Origin: Bacteroidaceae bacterium
GTDB taxonomy: Bacteria > Bacteroidota > Bacteroidia > Bacteroidales > Bacteroidaceae
Assembly: GCA_016291905.1 (NCBI GenBank)
Contig: JAEEZS010000055.1
Location: 62,001 to 126,000, forward strand
Reading direction: 5' to 3'
DNA length: 64,000 nucleotides
Shown: piece after piece, positions 16,705 to 24,363 of the stretch
Position numbering within the stretch: the first letter of the stretch is position 1
Layout: every line of letters begins with the position of its first letter
Program-made: the position numbers and the translations under genes
Notes under the pieces: generated by a model
Told to the model about the DNA's origin: nothing
Database searches by the model: none
Seen by the model: the letters and a program-made list of their open reading frames with translations, nothing else

Positions 16705-16726
16705 GCTCTCATGGCAGCTGGAGAGC
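16705..16726 (+). promoter_or_regulatory. Short hairpin just before the first island gene
   Basis: GCTCTC (16705-16710) pairs with GAGAGC (16721-16726) around a 10-base loop, directly after the terminator of the structured RNA and 18 bases before the ATG at 16744. It covers the alternative ATG at 16711, which argues for the later start. Confidence 0.4.
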
Positions 16727-16743
16727 GTAATGAATTATATATT

Positions 16744-16971
16744 ATGAGCAAAATTGCTAAAATTTTGGTGACAGTTGGAGTAATAGTTGTTTTCATGATC
16801 GTTTTTGGAGCAATTGTTAGTATTAGGACCAATGCAGGATATAAAACTCCTGGAATTATTGGATTAATTTGTTTTGCAGCATTAATAGGTGCTATCAGGG
16901 CTATTTGGAAAGGCAACAAAAGCAAAAAGGACGATAACAATGAAGACAATTCAGCAATACTACAGAAATAG
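16744..16971 (+). CDS. Small two-helix membrane protein (unknown)
   Basis: 75-residue protein with two hydrophobic segments (about residues 7-27 and 34-54) and a charged, Lys/Asp/Asn-rich C-terminal tail. I recognise no family. An in-frame ATG at 16711 would add 11 residues but lies inside a hairpin, so 16744 is preferred. It is the first gene of the AT-rich island and sits seven bases before the J-domain gene, suggesting cotranslation; base composition is visibly richer in A and T than in the flanking operons. Confidence 0.6.
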   Translation: MSKIAKILVTVGVIVVFMIVFGAIVSIRTNAGYKTPGIIGLICFAALIGAIRAIWKGNKSKKDDNNEDNSAILQK

Positions 16972-16978
16972 CTAAAGT

Positions 16979-18151
16979 ATGTTCAAGGACTACTATCAGA
17001 TACTTGGAATATCTCCGACTGCAACCTCAGAGGAGATAAAGCAAGCATATAGAAGTTTGTCTAAAAAGTGGCATCCTGATCATAACCCTAATCAGGATGT
17101 CACAAGTATCATGCAGGACATCAACGAAGCATATTTCATTTTAAAAAATGACTCAACTCGTGCTTCATACGATATAGAGTATAACAATTTCATACAACAA
17201 GGATTTAAACGGAAAAGTAATAGTAAAACTGTTGAAGAAACCCCTAATGAAACCGACATCAAGGATTCACCTAATTGGACATATGAATATGAGGTAAAGG
17301 ATGAAAAACTAAAAGAAGACATTCGTACTGCGAGGGAACAGGCCCGTGATCTAGTAAAAGATTTTTTTAAGAACATTCATGAAACTTCTAAAACTGCTGT
17401 TAAGGGAGCATGGGAAGGCTGTAAGCCTTACGTTTATGTTTTTGCCTTTTTAATGTTATTTGGGGTAATAGTTAGGTTATGTTCTGGTGATAATTCTAGA
17501 TTGATGGCTGTTCAACCCAAACTGGGAGCAGTTGTAGACACCTTAAGCTCTTTCCATTCTCAAAAACCATGGACAAAACACTCTCTGTATAATGGAGCTT
17601 TTACCATATTGGTGCCTCCAACTGTAGAGCTTCGAAAAGAAGAAGACTTATACTCGCAAAGATTAAAGCAACGGGGATTTGTTGATCCTGAATGTGTGAT
17701 TTTTCAACAAAAAGGACTTTCAACTACCACCGATGATACAGCAAATGATCATTATTGTCGTATTATGATTGCTTATAGCAAAGATAAAGACGATGATTAT
17801 TTACATTGCAATGAAAGTGAGTATTTAAGTCTAGAGACAAAGAAGGTCCTACGTGAGGCTGTAATTCAACAATTAGGTGGTTATAGTCTTTTAGCTGAAC
17901 CTCAGTATCGATGGATTTGCATACATCAAAATGTTTTTGGGGGAACAAATGCAATAGAGATAAGATATAGGAGAAGCGCAAGCGACAACTACACTACTTC
18001 GTGTATAATGTACTTCCTATACAATTACAATGAAATGGTTCAATTGATTGTTTCTTATAGAGAACAAGAAAAAGAGTTGTGGCTTCCCGATTTTGAAGAT
18101 ATAATAAAAACACTTTATTGGAATAAGGATAATTTTAAATTGATTAAATAA
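16979..18151 (+). CDS. Membrane-anchored J-domain protein
   Basis: 390-residue protein with an N-terminal DnaJ domain (DYYQILGISPTATSEEIKQA, then the WHPDHNP loop with the catalytic HPD, residues 3-68). It has no Gly/Phe or zinc-finger regions, so it is a type III J protein that recruits and stimulates an Hsp70. A single hydrophobic helix (about residues 148-166, YVYVFAFLMLFGVIVRLC) follows, then a C-terminal domain of about 220 residues that I cannot assign. The topology suggests a cytoplasmic J domain tethered to the membrane. Neighbours are small membrane and exported proteins, so the client may be envelope-related; that is inference. Confidence 0.85.
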   Translation: MFKDYYQILGISPTATSEEIKQAYRSLSKKWHPDHNPNQDVTSIMQDINEAYFILKNDSTRASYDIEYNNFIQQGFKRKSNSKTVEETPNETDIKDSPNWTYEYEVKDEKLKEDIRTAREQARDLVKDFFKNIHETSKTAVKGAWEGCKPYVYVFAFLMLFGVIVRLCSGDNSRLMAVQPKLGAVVDTLSSFHSQKPWTKHSLYNGAFTILVPPTVELRKEEDLYSQRLKQRGFVDPECVIFQQKGLSTTTDDTANDHYCRIMIAYSKDKDDDYLHCNESEYLSLETKKVLREAVIQQLGGYSLLAEPQYRWICIHQNVFGGTNAIEIRYRRSASDNYTTSCIMYFLYNYNEMVQLIVSYREQEKELWLPDFEDIIKTLYWNKDNFKLIK

Positions 18152-18179
18152 ATACACCAATAATTCAAATAATTACATT

Positions 18180-18662
18180 ATGAGAAAAATAATCATTTTT
18201 ATCTCTGTACTATTTGGCGTATTAACTGCAAATGCTCAGCTTTTATCAGGAAATACAACTGCAAATCTGAATTTGCGCGAGAAACCAGGCAAAAACCAAC
18301 CAATTATTACAACTATTCCTAAAGGAAAAGGAATTATTATTGGGCAAAGGGTTTCTGATGAATGGACATTAGTTACTTATAATAAACAGTTAGGCTATGT
18401 ATATAATAAATACATTGCTATTCTTCCCCAAGAAAAGCCAGATGCTCTTCCTTTAAAAACAAAGAAAAACTCTGCAGCTATTCCTCTCTCTCCCATAAAG
18501 TATTATACTAACTCACAAAGAGAAAAAGTTCAGTCTCCAACACATTATTCAAGTATTCCACCGGGAGCCACAGCAATCTGTAGAGATGGAACATATAGTT
18601 TTAGTCATAATAGGAGAGGAGCATGCTCCCATCATGGTGGCGTAGCAAAATGGCTAAAATAG
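18180..18662 (+). CDS. Exported SH3-like protein with DUF3761-type C-terminus
   Basis: 160-residue secreted protein. A signal peptide (MRKIIIFISVLFGVLTANAQ) precedes a bacterial SH3 domain (TANLNLREKPGKNQPIITTI, ending near GYVYNKYI, about residues 25-82), a fold that usually binds peptidoglycan or peptides. A linker leads to a short Cys/His module (ATAICRDGTYSFS, then RRGACSHHGGVAKWL) characteristic of DUF3761. Its location in the periplasm next to a J-domain membrane protein suggests a cell-envelope role, but no activity is known. It lies 28 bases after the J-domain gene and probably shares its transcript. Confidence 0.8.
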   Translation: MRKIIIFISVLFGVLTANAQLLSGNTTANLNLREKPGKNQPIITTIPKGKGIIIGQRVSDEWTLVTYNKQLGYVYNKYIAILPQEKPDALPLKTKKNSAAIPLSPIKYYTNSQREKVQSPTHYSSIPPGATAICRDGTYSFSHNRRGACSHHGGVAKWLK

Positions 18663-18753
18663 AATCAAATATCTATCTTTTCGATAGTATAATAACTCAT
18701 GTGTCTACAATGCTCTTTGAAATACTTCTTACATTTGTACTATTACTTTTTTT

Positions 18754-19143
18754 ATGAAAAAGCTATTGAAGTGGTTAGTATTGATATTTAGTTGGATCAC
18801 CGTGTCGCCCCTGATTCTGTATCTGGGGAAGAAATGGCAAATAGGCAAAAAGAAAGCAAGGGTGGCTTTGATGCTGCTGTCCCCTTTATTCCTGTTTTTT
18901 TATTCCTTTCTTTTGTCAGCTTTCATATATTGGGGCGATGTAACTTACAGATTACATTTTTACAACAATAGAGTTAGGATAGAAAGGATTACAGGTGCCT
19001 CTACGCCTGCATGTAGAGTGATTTCCTCCGAAATAAGCTTAAAGGTCTTAAAAAAGGACTACGAAGAAACTTTCACCTTTAAGTTGAAAAATGCACCTTC
19101 TGATTCTTCGTTGAATAAGATTGATAGAATGCTTGATGAATAA
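18754..19143 (+). CDS. Hypothetical two-helix membrane protein
   Basis: 129-residue protein with two membrane segments (about residues 7-26 and 37-59) separated by a short Lys-rich loop (KKWQIGKKKARV), then a C-terminal soluble domain of about 65 residues. Family not recognised. It is separated by 91 bases from the SH3 gene. AT-rich codon use matches the rest of the island. Confidence 0.6.
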   Translation: MKKLLKWLVLIFSWITVSPLILYLGKKWQIGKKKARVALMLLSPLFLFFYSFLLSAFIYWGDVTYRLHFYNNRVRIERITGASTPACRVISSEISLKVLKKDYEETFTFKLKNAPSDSSLNKIDRMLDE

Positions 19144-19195
19144 AGCGCTCGTTAGACCAGTTTATCTTTATTGCGCCTTTAAAATGAATTGAAAA

Positions 19196-19279
19196 ATGGA
19201 ACTAATAGGAAGAATAATTACCATACTAGAGGAAAGAAAAGGCGTATCACCGAACACAGAAAATAACTCGAAAAAGTAA
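19196..19279 (+). pseudogene. Possible remnant of a DUF3127 gene
   Basis: A 27-codon frame starting MELIGRIITILEERKGVS resembles the N-terminus of DUF3127 proteins of Bacteroidetes (typically MELKGKI...LP.RSGVS followed by a T-G-N-x-W-K-K-Q stretch). Here the second stretch reads TENNSKK followed by TAA, as if Gly, Trp and Gln codons had each mutated, and no continuation of the domain follows. It may instead be an unrelated chance frame. Confidence 0.35.
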
Positions 19280-19300
19280 ATCCTAACCCCTATATAATAT

Positions 19301-19771
19301 ATGGCTCTCGCAAACTTAAAGAGATGTTTTTTTCCAAAGGAGAGGCTTGGAAGAAAGGGATTCATCATCATTTTCCTTTGCGCAATTCTGTCAATTGCCG
19401 TTATCGCTATGTTAGCGTTTTTCCTGTGGTATTTTTACCACTCTTATTCTTTCTTGCAATTCAATTTGGAATTAGAGTTTGATGTGCTTGTAGGATGGTT
19501 TTGTCTCATTACCGGCTTTGTGCCTTTGGCTGTTTTCTTTCTTCTATTTAACACCTATGCATGTTTCAACTATAGTCCACATGTTGGCTTTGGTTTCATC
19601 GTCGCAGCAATAATCGTTGATCTTTTGTACGCCTTCTATATTATTCAATGCCTCAGGCGCTGTCGTGACCTGGGACGAAGCTGGCTTTATTGCCTAATAC
19701 CATTTTACAATCCATTTGTGTTGCTCTTTGGCAAAAGCAAACAACAAGGGGAACAAGAACTTGCTTTATGA
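19301..19771 (+). CDS. DUF805-like membrane protein
   Basis: 156-residue integral membrane protein with about four hydrophobic helices. The N-terminal FFPKERLGRKGFI (family form: F.GR.gR..fw) and the C-terminal RRCRDLGRSWLYCLIPFYNP match the DUF805 signature (R.hDlgrSgw..li). Function of the family is unknown. It is the last gene of the AT-rich island, about 100 bases before the convergent lpxB stop; short AT-rich tracts precede the ATG but no consensus promoter. Confidence 0.75.
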   Translation: MALANLKRCFFPKERLGRKGFIIIFLCAILSIAVIAMLAFFLWYFYHSYSFLQFNLELEFDVLVGWFCLITGFVPLAVFFLLFNTYACFNYSPHVGFGFIVAAIIVDLLYAFYIIQCLRRCRDLGRSWLYCLIPFYNPFVLLFGKSKQQGEQELAL

Positions 19772-19868
19772 GTGAATAAAGATGTGTTAGATATGGAAAA
19801 TACAGGCAAGAGATACTCAGAAGCGTCTTTAGATACAGTTTTGATTATATCTTTTGTCAAAAAGAATA

Positions 19869-21026
19869 TTATTCCCTTTTCGTTTTGAGCTCCAGCATTT
19901 GTTGGGCGGCGCGGGCAGAGACGCCGGCTTCGCCAACAGACTCTATCAGAGTGTCATAGCCGTCGAGCATGGTTTGACGGGTGGGGGTTTCGTCAAGCAG
20001 GGGGCGCAGGCAAAGGCGGATGTTTGCCACGTTCATGCCGTCGGCCACCAGCTCGGGAACGACCTCTTTGCCTGCTATGAGGTTGACGAGCGAGATATAC
20101 GGCACCTTCAGAATGAGCCTGCGGGCAAGCGAGACCAGTTTCCCCATCTTTGTGTAGTAGCAGACGACCTGCGGCACGCGCATGAGGGCTGTTTCAAGCG
20201 TGGCGGTGCCCGACGTCACCAGCGCGGCGCGGGCATGGTCGAGTAGGGGATAGGTCTGGCCAAAAATCACAGCCACAGGAACTTGGGGATTGGTGTCGTT
20301 GTAGCCTTTCAGCAGGGGTGTATAAAATTCGGAAGGGATGCCTGGTGCGCCGGCAACAACAGGCTGGACGTCAGGAAAATCTCTGATGGCCTCCAGCATG
20401 AGGGGCAGATTGTCGCGTATCTCGGCTTTTCGACTGCCTGCGAGCAATGCCACTAGGGGCTTATCGCTGAGGCTGTTGTGACTGACGAACGCCTCGCGGC
20501 TGATGGCTTGTCGGCGATAGTCAGCAATGGCATCGGCACAGGGGTTGCCCACGTAGTGGACTGAATAACGATGCGTTGCGTAGAAGGGTATTTCGAAGGG
20601 GAGGATGGAGAAAACCTCGTCCACATCGCGCCGGATGTTGCGGATGCGGTGTTGCTTCCATGCCCAGATTTTGGGTGGAATGTAGTACCAGACGGGGATG
20701 GAGGTGTGGCTTTTGACGAAGCGGGCAATCCTCAGGTTAAAGCCCGGGTAGTCGACGAGGATGACGACGTCGGGGGACCACGCCGCGATGTCGTGCTTGC
20801 ACAGCCGCATGCCCTCGAGGATGGGCCGAGCGTGCAGAGCCACCTGGACGAAGCCCATGTAGGCCAGCTGGCTGTAGTGCATCACCATCGTTCCTCCCAC
20901 AGCCGCCATGGCATCGCCCCCGAAGAAGCGGAACTGCGCTTCGGCGTCGCGCTCCTGCAGGGCCTTCATGAGATTTGATGCATGGAGGTCGCCCGATGCC
21001 TCGCCGGCTATGAGGTAGTACTTCAT
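19869..21026 (-). CDS. lpxB: Lipid-A-disaccharide synthase
   Basis: 385-residue GT19 glycosyltransferase condensing UDP-2,3-diacylglucosamine with lipid X to make the lipid A disaccharide at the inner face of the cytoplasmic membrane. The N-terminal signature AGEASGDLHASNLM (residues 7-20), VDYPGFNLRIARF, the WAWKQHRI region and VTSGTATLETAL near residue 270 are diagnostic. Length is normal. The ATG overlaps the surE stop by four bases (ATGA), so surE-lpxB is translationally coupled. Confidence 0.97.
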   Translation of the reverse strand: MKYYLIAGEASGDLHASNLMKALQERDAEAQFRFFGGDAMAAVGGTMVMHYSQLAYMGFVQVALHARPILEGMRLCKHDIAAWSPDVVILVDYPGFNLRIARFVKSHTSIPVWYYIPPKIWAWKQHRIRNIRRDVDEVFSILPFEIPFYATHRYSVHYVGNPCADAIADYRRQAISREAFVSHNSLSDKPLVALLAGSRKAEIRDNLPLMLEAIRDFPDVQPVVAGAPGIPSEFYTPLLKGYNDTNPQVPVAVIFGQTYPLLDHARAALVTSGTATLETALMRVPQVVCYYTKMGKLVSLARRLILKVPYISLVNLIAGKEVVPELVADGMNVANIRLCLRPLLDETPTRQTMLDGYDTLIESVGEAGVSARAAQQMLELKTKRE

Positions 21027-21790
21027 TCGTGTGCCGAGAAAACCTTTTCCAGTTCTGCCTTCAGCGCATAGTCCGTAGCATCGAGTTTGAAGGGCGTGAC
21101 AGCCACGTAGCCCTCGTTGAGTGCTATGCGGTCGGCATAGCCGTCGGTGCTGTCGTTGAGCTCAAAATGGCCTGTCAGCCAGTAGTAGTCGCCCCCACGG
21201 GGATGGTCGCGACGCTCAAACTCGCTCTTCCATTCACCCCAGGCCATGCGGCAAAAGCGAATCCCTTTATAAGGTGTGGTGGTGGGGAAGTTGACGTTCA
21301 GGCAGGTACCCTTCGGAAGTCCATGTTCGAGAACGTAGGAGGTGATACGCTGGATCCAGGGGACGAGGGGTGAGAAGTCGGCAAATGGGTCGTGGCTGTC
21401 GAGGGAGAAGGCGACGGAGGGGATGCCCTTCATGCAGCCCTCATAGACCACGCCCATGGTGCCCGAGTAGTGGGTGTTGACGGCCGAGTTATCGCCGTGG
21501 TTGATGCCCCCGATGACCATGGCGGGCCGTTCCGTCAGCACATCGGCAAAGGCCAGCTTTACGCAGTCAACAGGCGTGCCCGAGCAGCCCCAGACGCTGA
21601 CGTCGTCGTCGCTACTCACCAGCCATTTATATACAGGAACATTGAACGTGCAGGCGCAGGCCATGCCCGAGCGGCCCGTGTCCGGCGCTACGACCACCAG
21701 CCGTGCCAGCGGCCGGAGTGCTTCCACAAGCGTCTGGATACCTTTGGCCTGATAGCCGTCGTCGTTGGAAACAAGAATCAGTGGTTTCAT
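21023..21790 (-). CDS. surE: 5'/3'-nucleotidase SurE
   Basis: 255-residue survival protein E, a metal-dependent nucleotidase acting on nucleoside monophosphates and short polyphosphates. The metal-site motif LVSNDDGY (residues 5-12), the GTPVDCVKLA stretch and GGINHGDNSA are family hallmarks. The frame extends upstream to 21817, but the ATG at 21790 gives the canonical MKPLILVSNDDG and the promoter -7 box lies between the two. Coupled to lpxB by a four-base overlap and divergent from parA. Confidence 0.95.
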   Translation of the reverse strand: MKPLILVSNDDGYQAKGIQTLVEALRPLARLVVVAPDTGRSGMACACTFNVPVYKWLVSSDDDVSVWGCSGTPVDCVKLAFADVLTERPAMVIGGINHGDNSAVNTHYSGTMGVVYEGCMKGIPSVAFSLDSHDPFADFSPLVPWIQRITSYVLEHGLPKGTCLNVNFPTTTPYKGIRFCRMAWGEWKSEFERRDHPRGGDYYWLTGHFELNDSTDGYADRIALNEGYVAVTPFKLDATDYALKAELEKVFSAHE

Positions 21791-21794
21791 CTGG

Positions 21795-21802
21795 CAAAGG
21801 TA
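21795..21802 (-). promoter_or_regulatory. -7 promoter element of surE-lpxB
   Basis: TACCTTTG on the minus strand ends only four bases before the surE ATG, so transcription would start at or within the start codon (leaderless mRNA). No -33 TTTG at 19-21 bases is seen. Confidence 0.5.
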
Positions 21803-21887
21803 GTGCCTTTTCCACAAAAACAGATGAATTATCCACTTTTTTTAAAAGTTTAGTATAAAATGTTCGTCGGATAGCTGAGTTTTTCAC

Positions 21888-21895
21888 TACCTTCG
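21888..21895 (+). promoter_or_regulatory. -7 promoter element of parA
   Basis: TACCTTCG, one base off TAnnTTTG, 30 bases before the parA ATG. The same variant is used upstream of slyD. Confidence 0.45.
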
Positions 21896-21925
21896 CAACT
21901 TCAAATAATAGACAAAAGCGAAACT

Positions 21926-22687
21926 ATGGGAAAAATCATCGCATTGGCCAACCAGAAGGGAGGAGTGGGCAAAACCACGACAGCCATCAACCTGGCTGCC
22001 TCCTTGGCAACGTTGGAGAAGAAAGTGCTGCTGATTGACGCCGACCCGCAGGCTAACGCCTCGTCGGGGCTGGGTGTCAACGTGCGGAAGGCCGAGCGCA
22101 CCATTTACGAATGTATCATCGGCTCGTGCGAGCCTGCCGAAGCTATAGTTGCCACCCCCATGGAGGGGCTGGACATCATCCCCTCGCACATCGACCTGGT
22201 GGGGGCAGAGATTGAGATGCTCACCCTCGACAACCGCGAGATGGCGATGAAGCGCGTCACCACCAGTCTGAAGGAGAGCTACGACTACATCCTCATCGAC
22301 TGCTCGCCCTCGCTGGGGTTGATAACGGTGAACTCGCTGGTGGCAGCCGACTCGGTCATCATACCCGTGCAGTGCGAATACTTCGCTCTGGAGGGCATCA
22401 GCAAGCTGTTGAACACCATCAAGCTGATAAAGCAGAAGCTCAACACGGCACTGAGCATCGAAGGCTTCCTGCTGACGATGTACGACAGCCGTCTGCGCCT
22501 CAGCAATCAGGTGCTTGACGAGGTGCGCCGTCACTTCCAGGACCTGGTGTTTGAGACGGTCATCCCCCGCAACGTGCGTCTCAGCGAGTCGCCCAGTCAC
22601 GGCATCCCCGCCATCCTCTATGACGCTGAGTCGCAGGGAGCCAAGAACTACCTTCGTCTGGCGCAGGAAATCATCCTGAAGAATTGA
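21926..22687 (+). CDS. parA: Chromosome partitioning ATPase ParA/Soj
   Basis: 253-residue deviant Walker-A ATPase that binds DNA non-specifically and moves ParB-parS complexes. The deviant P-loop KGGVGKTT is at residues 11-18, followed by LLIDADPQANAS (switch) and LIDCSPSLGLITVNSL. No N-terminal helix-turn-helix is present, so this is the short chromosomal (type Ib/Soj) form. It is followed by parB after 35 bases that hold a 7-bp repeat tract. A canonical parS site lies 18 kb away in the same window. Confidence 0.97.
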   Translation: MGKIIALANQKGGVGKTTTAINLAASLATLEKKVLLIDADPQANASSGLGVNVRKAERTIYECIIGSCEPAEAIVATPMEGLDIIPSHIDLVGAEIEMLTLDNREMAMKRVTTSLKESYDYILIDCSPSLGLITVNSLVAADSVIIPVQCEYFALEGISKLLNTIKLIKQKLNTALSIEGFLLTMYDSRLRLSNQVLDEVRRHFQDLVFETVIPRNVRLSESPSHGIPAILYDAESQGAKNYLRLAQEIILKN

Positions 22688-22717
22688 AGAATTAGAAATT
22701 AGAAATTAGGAATTAAG
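22681..22717. repeat. 7-bp repeat tract between parA and parB
   Basis: Heptanucleotide units of the type GAAATTA follow one another from the parA stop to just before the parB ATG. The same type of tract recurs at 35424, 38217, 40935, 41028, 43973 and 61461. Confidence 0.65.
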
Positions 22718-22722
22718 AGTAT

Positions 22723-23604
22723 ATGACAGCAAAGAAACATACAGGGCTTGGACGCGGTCTGGACGCCCTCATCGACACGGGCGGCGAGGTAACGACGGCA
22801 GGCTCGTCGGTCATCAGCGAGATACCCCTCACACAGATTTCCCCCAACCCCGACCAACCCCGCAAGGACTTCGACGAGGAGGCGCTGCACGAGCTAGCTG
22901 AATCTATCCGCACCTACGGCGTCATCCAACCTGTGACGCTGCGCAAGACAGGTGCCGACAGCTACCAGATTGTGGCAGGCGAGCGTCGCTGGCGCGCCTC
23001 GAAGCTGGCCGGCCTCACAGCCATACCTGCCTACATCAAGGAGGTAGAGGACAAGAGCGTGCTTGAGCTGGCACTGGTGGAAAACATCCAACGTACCGAC
23101 CTCAACCCGATGGAAATCGCTCTGGCTTACAAGGGACTTATCGATGAGCTTGACATCACACAGGACGACCTGAGCGAGCGCGTGGGCAAGAATCGCGCTA
23201 CCATTGCTAACTACCTGCGCCTCTTTAAGTTGCCTGCTGAGATACAGGTAGCACTGAAGAACAAGGATATCGACATGGGTCACGCCCGCGCCCTGCTGGC
23301 TGTGGACGACCTGAGTGAGCAGCTGCGCCTGTTCCGCGAGATTCGCGAAAACGGCTACTCCGTCCGTCGGGTGGAGGAGCTGGTGAAGGCTGTAAGCCGG
23401 AAGGTCGACGAGGCTGGGAAAAAGACAGCTAAACGCCCGAAGAACACCGACTACGAAGTGCTGCAGAGCCACTTGGCCTCGTTCTTCCAGACGGACGTAC
23501 GACTGTCGGTAGGCGCGAAGGGAAAGGGCAAGATTGCCATTCCCTTCAGGGATGAGAAGGAGCTGGAGCGCATAATGACGTTGTTGGACAAGATTAAGCG
23601 GTAA
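22723..23604 (+). CDS. parB: Chromosome partitioning protein ParB
   Basis: 293-residue CTP-dependent DNA clamp that binds parS and spreads along the chromosome. The N-terminal Lys/Gly-rich ParA-stimulating segment (KKHTGLGRGLDALI), the ParB/sulfiredoxin CTPase domain with NPDQPRKDFD and GERRWRASKLAGL, the ENIQRTDLNP box and the helix-turn-helix (VGKNRATIANYLRLFKLP) are all present in order, with a C-terminal dimerisation region ending in LDKIKR. Cotranscribed with parA. Confidence 0.97.
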   Translation: MTAKKHTGLGRGLDALIDTGGEVTTAGSSVISEIPLTQISPNPDQPRKDFDEEALHELAESIRTYGVIQPVTLRKTGADSYQIVAGERRWRASKLAGLTAIPAYIKEVEDKSVLELALVENIQRTDLNPMEIALAYKGLIDELDITQDDLSERVGKNRATIANYLRLFKLPAEIQVALKNKDIDMGHARALLAVDDLSEQLRLFREIRENGYSVRRVEELVKAVSRKVDEAGKKTAKRPKNTDYEVLQSHLASFFQTDVRLSVGAKGKGKIAIPFRDEKELERIMTLLDKIKR

Positions 23605-23626
23605 AGAGCAAGCCTTTTATAGATTG

Positions 23627-24361
23627 ATGAAGAACAGGAAAATGAAAAAGACTATCAGACTGACAGACGGCAAGCTTCTGGCTGTTGGTTTGCTGTTCTT
23701 CATCCTTCATGTCCCGTTTGTTTCTGCCCAAACGGTTATCACCGATAGTCTGCTTCTTGCCAAAACCGACAGCCTTGTAAAAGTGGCTTCCGACAGCCTT
23801 GTGCTGTTAGAGAGTGACAGCCTTGCCGTCATCAGCATCGATTCGCTGGCAGCCTCCAACGCCTGGTCGCCCGATCCTGCACGGGCAACCTGGCTAGGCA
23901 TTGCTTTTCCGGGCGGAGGGCAGATTTATAATCGCAAGTACTGGAAGCTGCCCATTGTCTATGGAGGCTTCCTCGGCTGTGCCTATGCCCTGACGTGGAA
24001 CAACCAGATGTACAAGGACTATTCGCAGGCCTACCTCGATATCTGCGACGAAGATGACACTACTGCCAGCTATGAGGACTTTCTGCCGCCCAACTACAAT
24101 GCTCAGGCAAACGTGGAGTATCTCAAGCGGGTGTTCAAGAACCGCAAGGATAACTACCGACGTTATCGCGACCTGAGCATCTTCAGTTTCATCGGCGTCT
24201 ATGCCATCTCCATCATCGATGCTTACGTCGATGCCGAGCTCAGCCATTTCGACATCTCCGAGGACCTCGGACTGCGTGTCCGTCCCTCCATCGTGTCTTC
24301 CAGTAATTACTATTCCTTCCACGCCCATTCGCTGGGCGTGAAATGCAGCCTATCCTTCTGA
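23627..24361 (+). CDS. DUF5683 membrane protein
   Basis: 244-residue exported or membrane protein of the Bacteroidetes family DUF5683. A signal-anchor (VGLLFFILHVPFVSAQ) is followed by a low-complexity segment with repeated DSL motifs, then the conserved domain with PGGGQIYNRKYWKLPIVYGG and two hydrophobic stretches. It occupies the usual place between parB and the lytic transglycosylase gene, an arrangement widespread in Bacteroidales; the function is unknown. A TTG at 23624 and an ATG at 23642 are alternative starts; 23627 was chosen as the first ATG. The stop is two bases before the next ATG. Confidence 0.85.
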   Translation: MKNRKMKKTIRLTDGKLLAVGLLFFILHVPFVSAQTVITDSLLLAKTDSLVKVASDSLVLLESDSLAVISIDSLAASNAWSPDPARATWLGIAFPGGGQIYNRKYWKLPIVYGGFLGCAYALTWNNQMYKDYSQAYLDICDEDDTTASYEDFLPPNYNAQANVEYLKRVFKNRKDNYRRYRDLSIFSFIGVYAISIIDAYVDAELSHFDISEDLGLRVRPSIVSSSNYYSFHAHSLGVKCSLSF

Positions 24362-24363
24362 AC

